Made by a program: the position numbers and the translations under genes
Shown: in pieces, positions 12,801-25,700 of the stretch
How the letters are laid out: each line of letters opens with the position of its first letter
Position numbering within the stretch: the stretch's first letter is position 1
Source of the DNA: Mactromeris polynyma
Lineage: Eukaryota; Mollusca; Bivalvia; Venerida; Mactridae
NCBI GenBank assembly: GCA_032209605.1
Contig: JASFXZ010000073.1
Coordinates: forward strand, 248,001-312,000
Direction of reading: 5' to 3'
Length of the DNA stretch: 64,000 nt
Notes under the pieces: generated by a model
The model's database searches: none
What the model saw: the letters and a program-made list of their open reading frames with translations, nothing else
What the model was told of the DNA's origin: nothing

Positions 12801-15800
12801 TGATTGACACTCATGTTGTGAATACTTGTGGACTGGGTGCTGTGATCCTGAAGGCTTGTGAGGAATTAGGGGTCACATGTGAAACTAAAGAACTTGTGGT
12901 CCCATTTACAATCATGTGGAAGAGGCAGGTCACGGAGTGCAAGATGTCGGCTGATATGAAGGTTTGATTTTTGGCCAATCTCATTAAAATTAGCTCCAGT
13001 CGCACGCTCCTATACTATACGCTGGCAGCGGAAAATAATGGAGCTAAAGTTGGGGGCTGATTTCAATGAGATTGATTTTTGGCAAAACTAATTTCTGGTA
13101 ATTAAAAAACTTGGTAAACAAGAAATTTGAAGTTTAAACAATTTAATTTTGAATAAATCATGTTGGCATTTCAGCTTTATAGTAACAATTTAATTTCATT
13201 GTAAGTCAGTAGAAAGTTATGGCTGTTGAAAAATAGTTATTGTTGAATTCATTCATTTACATATCTCTACACAAATCATTTAACATTTCATATGTATTGA
13301 GTAGCTTCTGTTAGTGTTATTGCTAAATCCATTCCTAATTAATAAATGCTGTGTCTGTTTGAATGGACGTAGTTGTCATGATTTGATTTTGAGATTCCAT
13401 TCCTGTCTTTGATTTATCTGGGGAAGTTGATATTGCTGGTGAAGAATAGCTCTTGCAGGAAACACATGAAAGCTGGTTAATTCTACTATTGCTATGAACA
13501 ACTGTTAAAAATGATAAAGACAAAATCTGATGTTTGATTTTATCTTCTAGGTCCAGACAGTACATGGTAGTATTGATGAAGTGGAAGTTATTGTTATAGT
13601 ACCTGTGAATGATTTTGTACAAATGATTAACACATTCAAAATGGTTTGTTGCACTAAAATTTTGGTATTTTATCAGGAAGTCTAGCGACATATTTCTACT
13701 ACCAATTTAATTGATTACTGTTAATGTAAAAGAGAAGCTTTTCATTTGTTTCTATTGTTTAAATTTAGTAAATTATAGCCTTCAAATTGCATAATTAGTA
13801 ACTCAAGATAGACACCTCTTTAATTATCTATTGGGATAATGTTGTTCTATTAGTTGTACATACATTTGTGGTATTGAAAGGATTAAAGTATTCTCCTGTT
13901 CTGTAATTATCTGTAATTACCATTTTCAGAAACAGAGAGGCCAGTTTAATGAAGGGATGACTTTGCGGGGTTATGTGATACAGATCAAATCTTGTTTACC
14001 GGATAAAACCATCTCACTCATAGTTCCTGGTATTGAACAATATTTCAGGTAAATAAATGTGTCTTAACATGAGTTAAGTAAAATGGAGTAGTTGTACATT
14101 TAAGCTGGCGATACAACATACTTTTGAAGTGTTTGGTTTACCGGTAGTTTGAGAATCATGTACTTGATTTTTAGGCCGTTATTTTAACCCTGCTATACTC
14201 ACAAGTAATAGGAATATATACCTTGTCTATGCTTCACTTACATGGAATATGATATTGTTATGTGTTACCGACATGGTTTGATTCACGTGTATACCTAGTG
14301 CAAGTAGTCTAAGGCATCAGTGTTTGTCAGTACATGTGATTGTCAAATTAAAATATGGGCATTACTTTATTTGTATTCCTTGATCATAGTTATTTTATAA
14401 TATGTGCCCTGACCAGTTTTCTGAAATTACTGGTAATTGTCATATTATAGTATTTTAAAAAAAGATAATTTGAGCTGCGCCCACAACAAAACCTGTATTA
14501 GTGACCAAAAATTCCATTTTAGATTTTCACATTTTCTATTAGATATAATTTTCAACTTTCATTTAAATTAATACCAAAATTGTTAAAATCGGACATCTAA
14601 GGACAAGATGCAAAAGTAAGCTACAAAATGATGACGTCAAGTCAGAATGTACTTAATTCTTAAAAGAATCTGCTCTTCAAATGGAAAACAAATTATGCAA
14701 TACTTATAAAAGAGAGAGAATACGTAACTAAAGGGAACACCACATACACAAGACAGTGCCTCTCCACGCAGACCTCCGGGAAAATAACAAGTTATAAGTT
14801 TAATTCTATAAATCTCAATTAAGCCTTCAAAACATCTTTGGACAAAGCACTTAGTTTGTGATGTCAAAACTTTATGTGGGATATACTTGATGTCAGAACC
14901 AATGTCACTAATACAGGTTTTGTCATGGCTGCGCTCATTTATGTCTTATTTAAGTTATTACTCTAATTTGGATTCTGGCATTTACTTAGGGATTTGAAGT
15001 CCAGCTCTCAGAGAAAGTACAAGCAGGCTGTTCAGGGAAATACAAATAATGCAAAGAAACCAAGTAAAGAAAAAACAGGAATGGTTACAGTATCACGTGT
15101 GGACATAGAAGAAGGAGTTACAGACACGTTACTACAGACTGGTTGTACAACATTTATGCTGGAAAAATCTGAAGACATTGCTGACTTCATCAGAAGATTT
15201 TCCAAGGCTGTTGCAGAACGTCCGGCTAAGTCAGTGATTTATACACTTGAGCTGCCTTATAATTTTTTCTTGTAGATTTAATGAAGGATCAAGCTTTTTA
15301 AAAAGTTAATATTTTGTCTCTAGTACTATGGTCTGGCTTCCCCCCCCAATTAAACCAATTTTCGATCACTCATTTTCTACCAAAACCAAAAATTGAATCA
15401 TTATGATTTTAACTATAATAATATACTCGACCATGGTTTGGTGAATGACAATGTTTGTGATGAATTTATTAGAATTTACCTTGTTTTCAAACTTAATGCT
15501 TAACCCAATAACTTGATATATATTTGTGCAATTGAGTGCAGATTGTACTCTCTTATGTACTTGACTCGCTATGACGAAGCATTGACAGGCGCTTAATATA
15601 CGACTGATTGTCAAGCATTTAGTACAACTTCACTTAGCAGTGGTTTCATCTCTTTCAGGAAAGACAGATTTGATCAAATATTTTCGTTTCATGAAGAAGG
15701 GGTTGGTGGGGTTAAAGTTGATAAATATGGAAACGGTTTGTTGAAAGTATGGAAACAACAGCTTCTCCAGTTCAAGAATTGCAGTCCTGATGTCTCACAA

Positions 15801-18283
15801 GCTATTATTGCAGAGTTTCCAAGTCCTCTAATTCTCACAAAGGTTGGTTTAACTTGTGGTATCACCGAAACATATAGTCAGCAATACATATATAGTGCTG
15901 TTATATTGACCATAAATAGGTGTATGAACATTTTGGAACAATTCATATCAATTAAGGTGTATGTAGTACATCAATATTAAGACCACCCTTGGGACCCTCG
16001 AAAATGGTCTTCGTATTTAGATGGTCTTAATATTGAGGTTGAATAGAGACCAAAACAGTGGAAATGCACTTGAAAATTTTGATCTTAATTTGGAGGTTAT
16101 CTTATTATTTAGGTGGTCTTTAAGCGAGGTTTTACTGCATATTGCTTTCTAGTTTTTCTGTATGCTTTTACAGAACATTAATGCACCATTGCGTAAAACT
16201 AAAAGTACAATCACAACATATTTCCCATTGAACACATGGAAAAACATGAACAACTCGCCGACATCTATTTTGAAGTTGAGTGGACTGGGTAAAATATTCC
16301 TGCGTTTGTTGTTAATCAAACAGCACTGGAGATACATGTTGTTTTTCCCATACTGATTAAATTCTACATGTCTCGGCATATTGAACATACTGTATACTCC
16401 CACAAATATATTTAAGTATTCTTTTCCATCCTAGTGCCTAACTGCCATCTGAATCAATGAATACAAACATATTTAGTATAGTGAAATGTTTCCTCCCAGG
16501 ACTGTTCAGAGTGGACTGTACCCATATACTTGTATAAGCTAATGTTCTTGCTAAATCTGATTATTTTGTCTTCAGGCCTATCAAGGATGTTCCTCTGAGA
16601 AAGAAGCTATAAAACTATTGGAGGATATTGTGGTATGTATTAGTTTTTAAGTGCATATGCCTAGGCTATCTATTTGACCAGTTAATAATATGCAAAATAT
16701 TTTTTATTTGTGTGTTAGTAAAGCATTATGGTCGTCTTTATATAACGTGACCTCGTCATTTCATGGTACCACCACACAAATTTCCTGTAAAATCGCTCTG
16801 TATATAGCGTGACCCTACCTAACGCGGTCAGATGTCACGTTTCTAGACCACACCACACTTTATAACAGTCGGCATCGGAAAATTATATATTGATTTGTGA
16901 CTTTTACAACGATGTAAATATTATAATAACTGTCTGGAAGGATGTAACAGGCTATTAAAGATAATCAATAATGTTAAAAAGTGCGACTTATACGCGTATT
17001 GACAACAGATTATAGCAATGGCACATTCACAATACTTTGCATGTTTCTTGTTTGGCAGAATATCAATGTGTTTGTAAAGTTTTTGTTGGCTGAAAGTTTT
17101 CATGAGCTTTCATTTAGTGATTCATTTTAGTCTCAGACGAGTTTTGATTGCTCTCCGTCAGTTAGGTAATTTCTGCAGTTGGCAATTGCGAATTGTACGA
17201 CTATTCTGTCAGTTAAAAATATCACTGAAACTTTAAGACTTCAAGCATGATTTAACCAATAGAAAATGACTAATTTTTACGATATGCTGTAAAATGTACA
17301 TTAGCTTAGAAATATTCTTGTTACTTAGTTTAAAACAAGGTCTTACAACTTATACTATTCACTCTCAATGATTGCTTTCATGCTACCAACCTGTAGTTGC
17401 GCCAAATTTAGTGATTGTGAAGTTTGTGATCAAACCTTGCTCATGAGCGGGCTTCATATCAGGAGTCAGATGCGCGACCGATTGACCACTGCGCCTCCCT
17501 TTTCATTACTGATACTGATTACTGATTTCATTTTATATAGAGGTATAATAAAACAATAAAATGTTGTCTTGCTATTTTTATGTCACTTATATAATCATGT
17601 CAACCTGGATATAGTGGTCACTTTAAAGTCAGTCCCAATGGTCACCACTATGGACAAGTTGAACTGTAGTTTCAAAACACCCATATTGCATTTCATTCTG
17701 TTAGTTTGATATTGGCGTTTCTAATCTGAAAGTAGCCGACTTGAAAACGAGAGTAGGTATTTTGTCAAATCAAAGAGGATTTTTTGTCCAAGTTTAAAAC
17801 TGCACTGATTTATGCTGTTTGATGCTTCTCTGTTCAATGTTCAGCATGTTATTTAGTCAAGCTATTGTGTATTGATTTAATTGATACTGACTGCAAGATA
17901 ACATACAAGTACTGCAAAATCTCAAAACAAAGACCATCTTTGTGACCATTGAAAACTTGTCTTCTTATTGAGGTTGAATAAAGAGCAAAACGGAGAAAAT
18001 GGACTTGAAAATTGCGTTCTTAATTTTGAGGTGGTCTTATTATTGATGAGGACTTTAAGTAAGATTTTACTGTATGTATATGTTGCTCAATATTAGAAGG
18101 TGTTGTATTCATCATCGTATTGACTTTCAGATTTTGTTATTGTACACTGTCCTACTGTCACTCTTGTTCTAGGTACGTCGTGGAGCAGGTGTTCTGGAAA
18201 CAACAAGAAGAGTAGGGAAGGAATTATCTCGTAGAATTTACATGTTTTTTACTAGTGAAGATCTGGACCTAATCATCAAATGA
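9813..18283 (+). CDS. EME1: Crossover-junction endonuclease subunit EME1 (nine exons)
   Basis: Exons: 9813-10220, 11936-12046, 12788-12961, 13551-13643, 13930-14048, 14990-15229, 15659-15842, 16576-16632, 18173-18283. All junctions are GT-AG and the sum (1497 nt) is in frame: 498 residues, shorter than human EME1 (about 570) mainly in the disordered N terminus. Residues 1-136 are Ser/Asp-rich and disordered. A charged Lys/Glu helix follows (137-173). The XPF-type nuclease-like domain starts at 'YIHVLIDTHVV' and includes 'VSRVDIEEGVTDTLLQTG' and 'DIADFIRRFSKAVAE', all close to EME1. The C-terminal tandem helix-hairpin-helix runs from 'FPSPLILTKAYQGCSSE' to 'TTRRVGKELSRRIYM'. EME1 pairs with MUS81 to cut stalled forks and branched recombination intermediates; it lacks its own active site. 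A poly(A)-like ATTAAA is at 18312-18317. Confidence 0.95.
10296..11634. mobile_element. hAT-like non-autonomous transposon (EME1 intron 1)
   Basis: Ends CAGGCCCGTAGCTGGGC (10296) and GCCCAGCTACGGCCCTG (to 11634) are inverted repeats with one mismatch. Both sides are flanked by GGTGT (10291-10295 and 11635-11639), a 5-bp target-site duplication. Secondary matching blocks 'gcgtatcatca' lie inside each end. The 1339-bp interior contains poly-G and GC-rich tracts but no transposase. Family assignment to a short-TSD hAT group is tentative. Confidence 0.65.
12506..12676. mobile_element. 171-bp MITE (EME1 intron 2)
   Basis: Ends CAGGGGTTCCATTTTA and TAGTGGAACCCCTG are inverted repeats. The middle repeats 'tgacccttt', 'tgacccctgg' and 'tgaccctcagg'. 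hAT-type termini; the target-site duplication is not clear. Confidence 0.55.
12976..13072. mobile_element. 97-bp palindromic MITE beside the EME1 exon 3 splice donor
   Basis: Arms AATCTCATT and AATGAGATT, with TTAGCTCCA and TGGAGCTAA inside them, make an imperfect hairpin. The direct repeat TGATTTTTGGC is present immediately left (12965-12975) and right (13073-13083): an exact 11-bp target-site duplication. The element starts 14 bp after the last base of exon 3. Confidence 0.75.
14472..14936. mobile_element. 465-bp inverted-repeat element (EME1 intron 5)
   Basis: Left end GAGCTGCGCCCACAACAAAA and the following 'cctgtattagtgac' match the right end 'gtcactaatacagg...gcgctc' in inverse orientation, about 35 bp. 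ATTT abuts both ends (short direct repeat). The interior holds a CRE-like palindrome TGACGTCA near 14631; no coding capacity. Confidence 0.6.
15975..16140. repeat. MITE-like repeat, copy A (EME1 intron 7)
   Basis: Contains 'attgaggttgaatagagac', 'cacttgaaaatttt' and ends 'ggtggtctttaagcgaggttttactg'-like in pieces. The same order of phrases is in copy B at 17915-18080. The TACAGTAAAACCTC-type end is seen in pogo/Tigger-like MITEs; family is a guess. Confidence 0.5.
16600..18172. repeat. EME1 intron 8: MITE copy B and tRNA-like debris
   Basis: Exon 8 ends at 16632. A diverged copy of the intron-7 repeat lies at 17915-18080 (shared phrases 'attgaggttgaata', 'gacttgaaaatt', 'gaggtggtcttatta'). 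Related 'gtggtcacttt' phrases occur at 17600-17680. On the minus strand about 17505-17400 there is a tRNA-like head with an A-box-like 'gtggtcaatcggtcgcgc' and a decayed B box, probably a SINE remnant. No coding sequence is seen. Confidence 0.4.
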
Positions 18284-21200
18284 TTAATGTTGTTACTGTG
18301 GGATGTAATTAATTAAAATGTTAATACAAACTACGGGTACTTGATATTATTTTTCATTTGACTCAAGTGATTTTTTCCAAATGATTATTGGACTTTCAAG
18401 TGGTTAACTGAAAATGGTTTATCCATTAACTGTTGAAATTCTTAATTTTCTATCCGTAAAAGTCAGACTATTGAAAAAGCATTTTAGCTTATATATAGTT
18501 GAAATGATTTTAAGCATTGTAGAATAATATACATGTATTTGTACAACTTGGATGCTTGTAAAGGAAGAAGAACGAGTTATTCTCAGAAAACATCTAAAAA
18601 TTTATTAACGAGATCAAATCAATGTGAACTTAAAAATTTAAAAGGAACAAAAAAACAGATCTAACATTTCACAAATACAATACAACAGGACATACATAAA
18701 TATTGTCTGTATTAATATATACACAATGCATTGGAACATTCATGCTGTTCAATATTATCATGTGTAGCCAACAAATACAATCGATGTTATTGCCATATCG
18801 AACGTTCAGCAAAGATTATTACTGTATAAAAATCACATAAACGTCCAGAACACAAGAGCAAAGGTAATATGGGTGTCAGACAAATAAATATGGTTATTCT
18901 GTCATTTTTTGCACAGAAAAATTATAAAATCTGGTTAAAAGATTCATAAATGAAAAACTAACACCAACTACATGTGGTTACAAAACAACATTAAGGCACT
19001 ATAATTACAATTCAATAAGTAAAATGACTGCCATCAATTGGTTTCTGCTAAAACAACTAATCACTGTAACAATCATTTTGAGAACATGTGAATGTTAAAC
19101 ATTAATCCACAAGGTGATGCACAGGGACAAAACGTGGGTGTGTAGTAGTTAAGATTTGCATTTTTTCTGCATGTTGCTTAGCTCATTTTAATGGGATAGA
19201 ATTACAACAATAATTGAATAGAGATTAGATTACGAACAAGTATTGTAATTGACAAACATGCACCTCTGAAATGGTACATCAGTTATAGGGAATAGTTACA
19301 ACAGGGTTGCAATATTAATACAGAGCAAGATTTAGAAGTGAGTTTACTGACCACTATGACTTTTGTATCACACAAGTCACATGCACAAATAGGGCCATTA
19401 CCTTGAAGTCAAGGTCAATGGAAACAAAAATCCAGCAATACCCTTAAATCCTCCATTTCACCATTTGATATGTGCAAAAGTGTAAATAAAACACTAACTT
19501 TTCAATTCAACGTTGGTTGTGAACACCATTATTGTGTACATTATGTCTATCGGTCAATATTTTCTATATGATATATTCAATGTTTTCATTAAATAACCAC
19601 TTTACAATGTGTTAACAAGCAAACAAAAAAAGACTTTAGCACATCACTTTGAAATCAAAATGAAAGACGGCGGAGGTTTGTTCCCAGAGTAACAGGCATG
19701 GGACCTGCATGTGTAACATATTGTACATCTTACCTGTATGAAAATCATATACATAAGTTTAGCATTAAATCCAAGTATAATCTGGAAAACAGGGGACTAA
19801 ATCTTTCAAGCGACAATGAAATCAGGTACTGTATATAAATGCAAAATCTACTGATGGAGAAGAATTTTTTTAACAGACATAAGATGTACCCTCCTAACCT
19901 TTAAACATAAGTGATACCCTGACCTAGGAACCAGAATCGTACCTAGTTTTGGTAACGTTAGTGACAAGTTGTTTATGGTAATATAGAAACAATTAAGACA
20001 TAAAATCATACTAGGAAAAATGGGCAGATAGTGCAGTTTCCATATGACATGAAAGTATATTTTCATATTTCAGATGGTGACAGTGTTTCCATGTACCATA
20101 TTTGGAAGAAAAAACTGTAAATAAAGCCTGTAATACTCAGATCTGGTAATACCCAAATATCACAACTCTGACTAGCATGTTATGTATGTATAAAAACATT
20201 GAATTAAAGAAAGCAGAAGGAAGAACCATTGTCTAACCTAAGAATCATTACAAGTATATATACGCACACACAAAAAAACAAACTGTTTGGTCCCATCGTA
20301 GCTTATACAAAGAAATGACGTATTACAGTATAACACAACTTAATAATGACTGACTTCAACGGTATCTTACCACCACTAGTATATTATATATTACAAGTAT
20401 TTGCTTCATTAGCAGCTCATAGATCATATGATAAGGATTAACAGACACTTATTTCCGGGAAATTGTTACTAACAAATCAATACAAGTAGTCCTCAGAAAT
20501 CAATACAAGTTGTGAGACAAAAAAAATCATAGCTTTTTTTCAAACAGCTACAATGATGTTATCTTTTGTTAAGAAAATATAGGAAGTGACTAAAAAGATG
20601 ATTTTACTACTTCTGTGTGCAAATACTAAAATATCCATTTATTAGTAGAATAACAACAGACGATATTTCTTTGTAAATAAATGTAATATAATATACATGG
20701 TTCAAGTAATTTTTTTGTTAAATTTTACTGCCGAATTTCGTATGTTTCTTCTAGAAAAAAGGCTCCATTTTCCCAAAAAAAGTATTTTTTTCCCTAAAAA
20801 AGGATACTTTCAGATGAAGAGGGAAAAGTAATAATTCGTTCAGCAAAAGCAGGAAATTAAAATATTTATAAGTAAAGTAACCATGCTCTTATTTTTCCCA
20901 AATTTGGGACATATCGCGTATATTTTACCAATCGAAAAGACACAGGCAGTAAAATTATTTAAAAAAAACCACACTGGGTTCTCACTAAGATTTCAACATT
21001 AGAGTCCTGATAAAGGTTTCTGAAATAAAATATGAGTCCAGTGTAATTTTAATTAAGTGCAAATAAACATAGAAGTCCCCACAACAGAAATAGGAATACA
21101 GGCTGAACTGAGAAAGACAGAACAAGTACAAAAAACACAATGGAAACAAATGAATTGCCATAAACAGCTGTGAATGTCAAAAGTAACATTTGATCAATAA

Positions 21201-22793
21201 AAATAAAAAATACAATATTAAACATACACGATATATCTATCACTTCACAACTGACAATAAAGACTAATGTTGTTGCTAAACTATAATGTGGTGATATCTT
21301 CATAATAACAATTATTTGGCAGAAACAGCCATTTTGGTGAATGAGATAAAATAATGGTTACAATAACTTGTGATTTGAATGCATATATATGAGGATTTGT
21401 ATCCATGAAGTTGAAAATGTTACACATATAATGTTACGTTGTTCAAAATCAGACATAATAATACACATGATATCTGATATATGCAAACTTATCAAAATTT
21501 ACAAACATAAACTAGAAAGTTTGCAAACTGAGTGAGTTAATATAAAAAAGAAACAGATCTGACTAGAATTCCAACAAATATATGTGTCTTCGAAAATGGC
21601 TACATGAACAAACTTCATCAATGAGTCATTGGCAACAAGCAACAACACAACATGTCAATTGTTGACAAGATAGACAATAGATATAATTAAGAACAAATCT
21701 ATGCCCCCAATTTTGGTGGTAGAGGGGACATAGTTATTGGTATGGGTGTGGTCTATTTTCAATGATGTAAAGAAAAACAATACATGTATATTGTTGCTCA
21801 TTATCAATTTAGAAGTGAAACACAACATTTCAAAATGGTTGATGCAAAAATGACAAAGACATTTTGATTTAAATTAAAACAAATGCATTACATACACATT
21901 ACATACTCATAACATACACATTTGATAATAATACAATTATTTGTACTGATTAAGTAGAGAAAAAATTAATTACATTTGTTAATACCCAAGTGAACAAAGG
22001 ATGTCACTGTTGAACCAACAAAAACAGCAATAGTTTGTTAATTGTACATATATTTGTCCTGGTCAAATGTGTAAAGCTTGAAATTAAAACACTAAGGTGA
22101 ATATCGATAAAATGTGAAAAAACAAAAACCTCAAATTCAGTCTTTTAAGGATACGGTTTTTACTTTGAAAGTAAATGATAATTACATAACTCATTAAAAA
22201 TAGTTTCATACTACAAAAATAAATCACTGAAAATTTTTATTATAAGTCAATAGACTATATTGCTGACTTGCAAATATATAATGTACAGGAAAATGAATCC
22301 CACAATTTCATCCGAATATTGAGACAAAAATGCAACGTATTGATATCTTGGTACCATTAAGTATAACCTCATAAACTCAAAGATTCAACACATAAATACT
22401 AGCAGTTAAGTTCACCACAGTATCTTTTCATTTGATTCAACTGAAATATTCCAGAAGAGTTTCTTGAGATGCTTACCAACGCTGCAAACACCATAGACAT
22501 GTGCTAAATAGTCTAAGACCAATAAGTAAAAATCAATATTATGTTTGCTTTGTTGTTACACCTTATTTGCGAATCTGAATAATTATATCATAATGTTTCT
22601 GTTAATTAATGAATATGTTGATTCTGAAGTATGTCTCAGAATATTAAAAAATATGATCACTTCAAAATGGAAAATTTGTTCATTAACACAAAACATTCAA
22701 AAAACAAAAAAAGGAAAAACCCTGAACAAACTAGTTCGAATTGCAAAACTTAAATAACCATATGACAAGTATGTGTGTACTGTACTAGTTTTG
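18284..22793. other. Tail-to-tail spacer and probable long 3' UTR of the MXRA7-like gene
   Basis: No gene is supported on either strand. EME1 ends at the left and the minus-strand MXRA7-like gene ends at the right, so much of this AT-rich DNA may be its 3' UTR. A minus-strand AATAAA (TTTATT at 18601-18606) is the last good poly(A) signal before EME1's own end. A short 'aaaaggctccattttccc' repeat fragment lies near 20755. A single TCAAGGTCA nuclear-receptor half-site is at about 19413. Confidence 0.4.
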
Positions 22794-25700
22794 TTACACA
22801 TAAAGCCTCATTTGTTGTACCATTTCATCTTCGCTGGTTGCACCAAATTTTTCAGAATTTTGTTCCATTAATTTGAAAATATCTTCAATCTGTTTTCTTT
22901 GTATTTCTTCTTCTTTCTCCATTTCCTCAGCTGTTAAGTTCTCCTGTATCTCTTTTGTAGCAACTCTTTGTCGTGCTATCTTCACTTGACTTTGAATATG
23001 TTCACAATACTGTACTGGGTCTATGTCAAGTGCTGAAAGTAGACAATATTAGTTACTTTACCATAATTTTAGTACACATCGCTATGTATACACCAGAAAA
23101 GAAGGGGTCCTACATTGCTCAGCTGATTTAGTAAGATCCTGTCCCCATGTGGTCAATATCTTCAGAAAAATAAATTAGCATATAGACAAAGGTCCCCAAC
23201 TTATATTTTCCTTTTTAAAATGACAGTAGCGGAATAATGCAGAAGATTGCAATATATTTGGTTGCTAACTTTGCGAGGGATAGGTATTCTTTGCTGTTAG
23301 TTTTCCAAAATCTTAAAGAATCGTCATCCATATCAATACAGATATCAGATATCAATACAGATATCCATCAATCTCATTTTTCAGACCAGGACAGTTCCTC
23401 TTCCTTTGTTTCAGCATTTTCAGGCAAACTGAAGTGTTTCAATACAGGTGCTGCCATAACTTACATCAAACCAGAAAATACCAATTTTTCACCTTCACAA
23501 AGAAATCATATTCAGTAAATTAATGTTCACTTGCTATAATTATCATAAAGGCTAAATTTCATTCAGGTATATATATGTCAGTGACACAGTTTAAGATTTG
23601 TTTACCATTTCCATATTACTGTATAGGAAAATGTGTGATCATCAATCACCAAATTATAAGCATTGAACTATACTGAACTACCATTTTCACCCCTTCAGCT
23701 TTCTGCAATTATCAAATATAGTGTACAAGTTAAGGAGACCCTTCAATGCACATTGGAGTGAGACCAATAATGAATTATGTGCAATGAATTTTCATAGAGA
23801 TATAAGATCTTCTAACTGTAGCACCTGGTCATAATGACTATTTGCCTGAGGCCTAATCTGGCCCACTGTCCTGTATACAAACAACATCTTTCTTTTTTAT
23901 TTGTAAATAGAGTGATAATTATTACATTGTGCACATATAACTGATGTTTGCTGGGCCTTTTTCACTGATAGATTAATTTATTTAACTTCAAACTAAAGCC
24001 CATTTGTTATGCTTTTAATTTTATAAAAAGCAGAATAATATCTAGTTCAATGTACATTTTACAAAATAATTTATATTTACATAATAATTATATAAAGTCG
24101 AATTCTATAAATAATTTCAGTCACATAATACATTGCTATTAAGTAGGGGTCCAAGTGTCCAGTGAGTAGGGGTTGAAGTGTCTTGAAATTAGGGGTTGAA
24201 ATGTCTAGGGGTCAAAATGTCCTGATACCTGAGAAAGTGAAAGTCCAATCACCATCAAACCTATGCCTGGCAGGATTTGGCTGGTAATTGAACTTGAACG
24301 AGATAATATGCCCATGCAAATTATGAGTTTTGAGAAGAAACATTAAATATTGATTGAGTTAGAGAGCAGACAAGGGATATTTCATGAAGTTAAGATAATT
24401 AAAGGGCCATATCTCCTCGGTGCCTAAGGCGAATTGGCTGGTTATAGAACTTGAACATAATAATGTATCCATTAACATTGTGACACTACTTAAACAATCT
24501 GGAGTAAACAGATAATAATTCTTAGAGTAAAACTGGACAAACCATTTTACTGTTTTGAGAGGGTACTTTTGAATATGTCCAACATTTGAAAGTTATCCAA
24601 GTTCTACTCAACATTTGATTTTGAAATGCAATCTGTAACACTAAATGGTTCGCGAGTATGGGCATTGACACACAATTTTGTTGATTAAGCCTTTAAGGTT
24701 CATGTCAAGCGGATTGGCATTGCAATTGCTACAAATAATGCAACACAAATTTCTGGGAATTCAATACATTCTAACTCAAATCAGTTGCATAATATAAATG
24801 AATAGCAGTCAAAACGGCAGTCAAAACCGGATTTTCGGTCAAAACGGCCCCGATTGTCGGTCAAAACGGACCCGATTGTCAGTCAAAACGGCCCGCTTTA
24901 TGAAAAAGATATTTACATGTTATAATAAATTCAAATAATGATAAATGTTTTGTTATCCTGTTATGAGTACATTTGAATTTGTCTATCTTTTATTTCCCGA
25001 GTAGAAGAATGATTTTTATACAAGATACATTTTATTTAATATGTTCCAAAATGCTGTTTTATCATGTTATGAGTACATTTGTGTTTGTTTATCTTTTATT
25101 TCCAGAGTAGAAAAAGCTTTAAGCTAGAAACATGTATTTATTATATTATACGATTTCTGGACGAAACGACCTAGATTGTCATGAAAAGATGTCGAAATAA
25201 ATGTTTTATGTGTGTTTGCATACAACCTATAGTACTTGTGAGTGACTATTTATGATGGTTTGTTCAGTTACTATTGAAGTAGCTATTGATTACGTTATAA
25301 AACCAACTGCTTAAGTTGACTTTTTGGTGTTATTATGAACAAAGAAGGATTTTCATGCGATGAAATCAGTAAGCTTATCAGCTGAGGCATTTAAATATTC
25401 ATAAGATTTTACCAAACCTTTCGTCTTATTAAATTTAAGATGCAAAACGTATAACGGCAGATGGCCGAATATAAACAAATACCATTTTCGTCATGAATCA
25501 AGTGGCAAAATATTCATACTTAATATATCAATCACCAGTGTATTGAAATTAATTAATTCTATATTTTTATAAGTATTTCTTCGTGAATATAAAAAGTTCA
25601 ATTACATCCACATTTATCTTAGAATTTCCTTATATATTGCTAAACAATACAATACAATACAAATAGTTTATTGCATAAAAACAAAACATATTTCTGTTTC

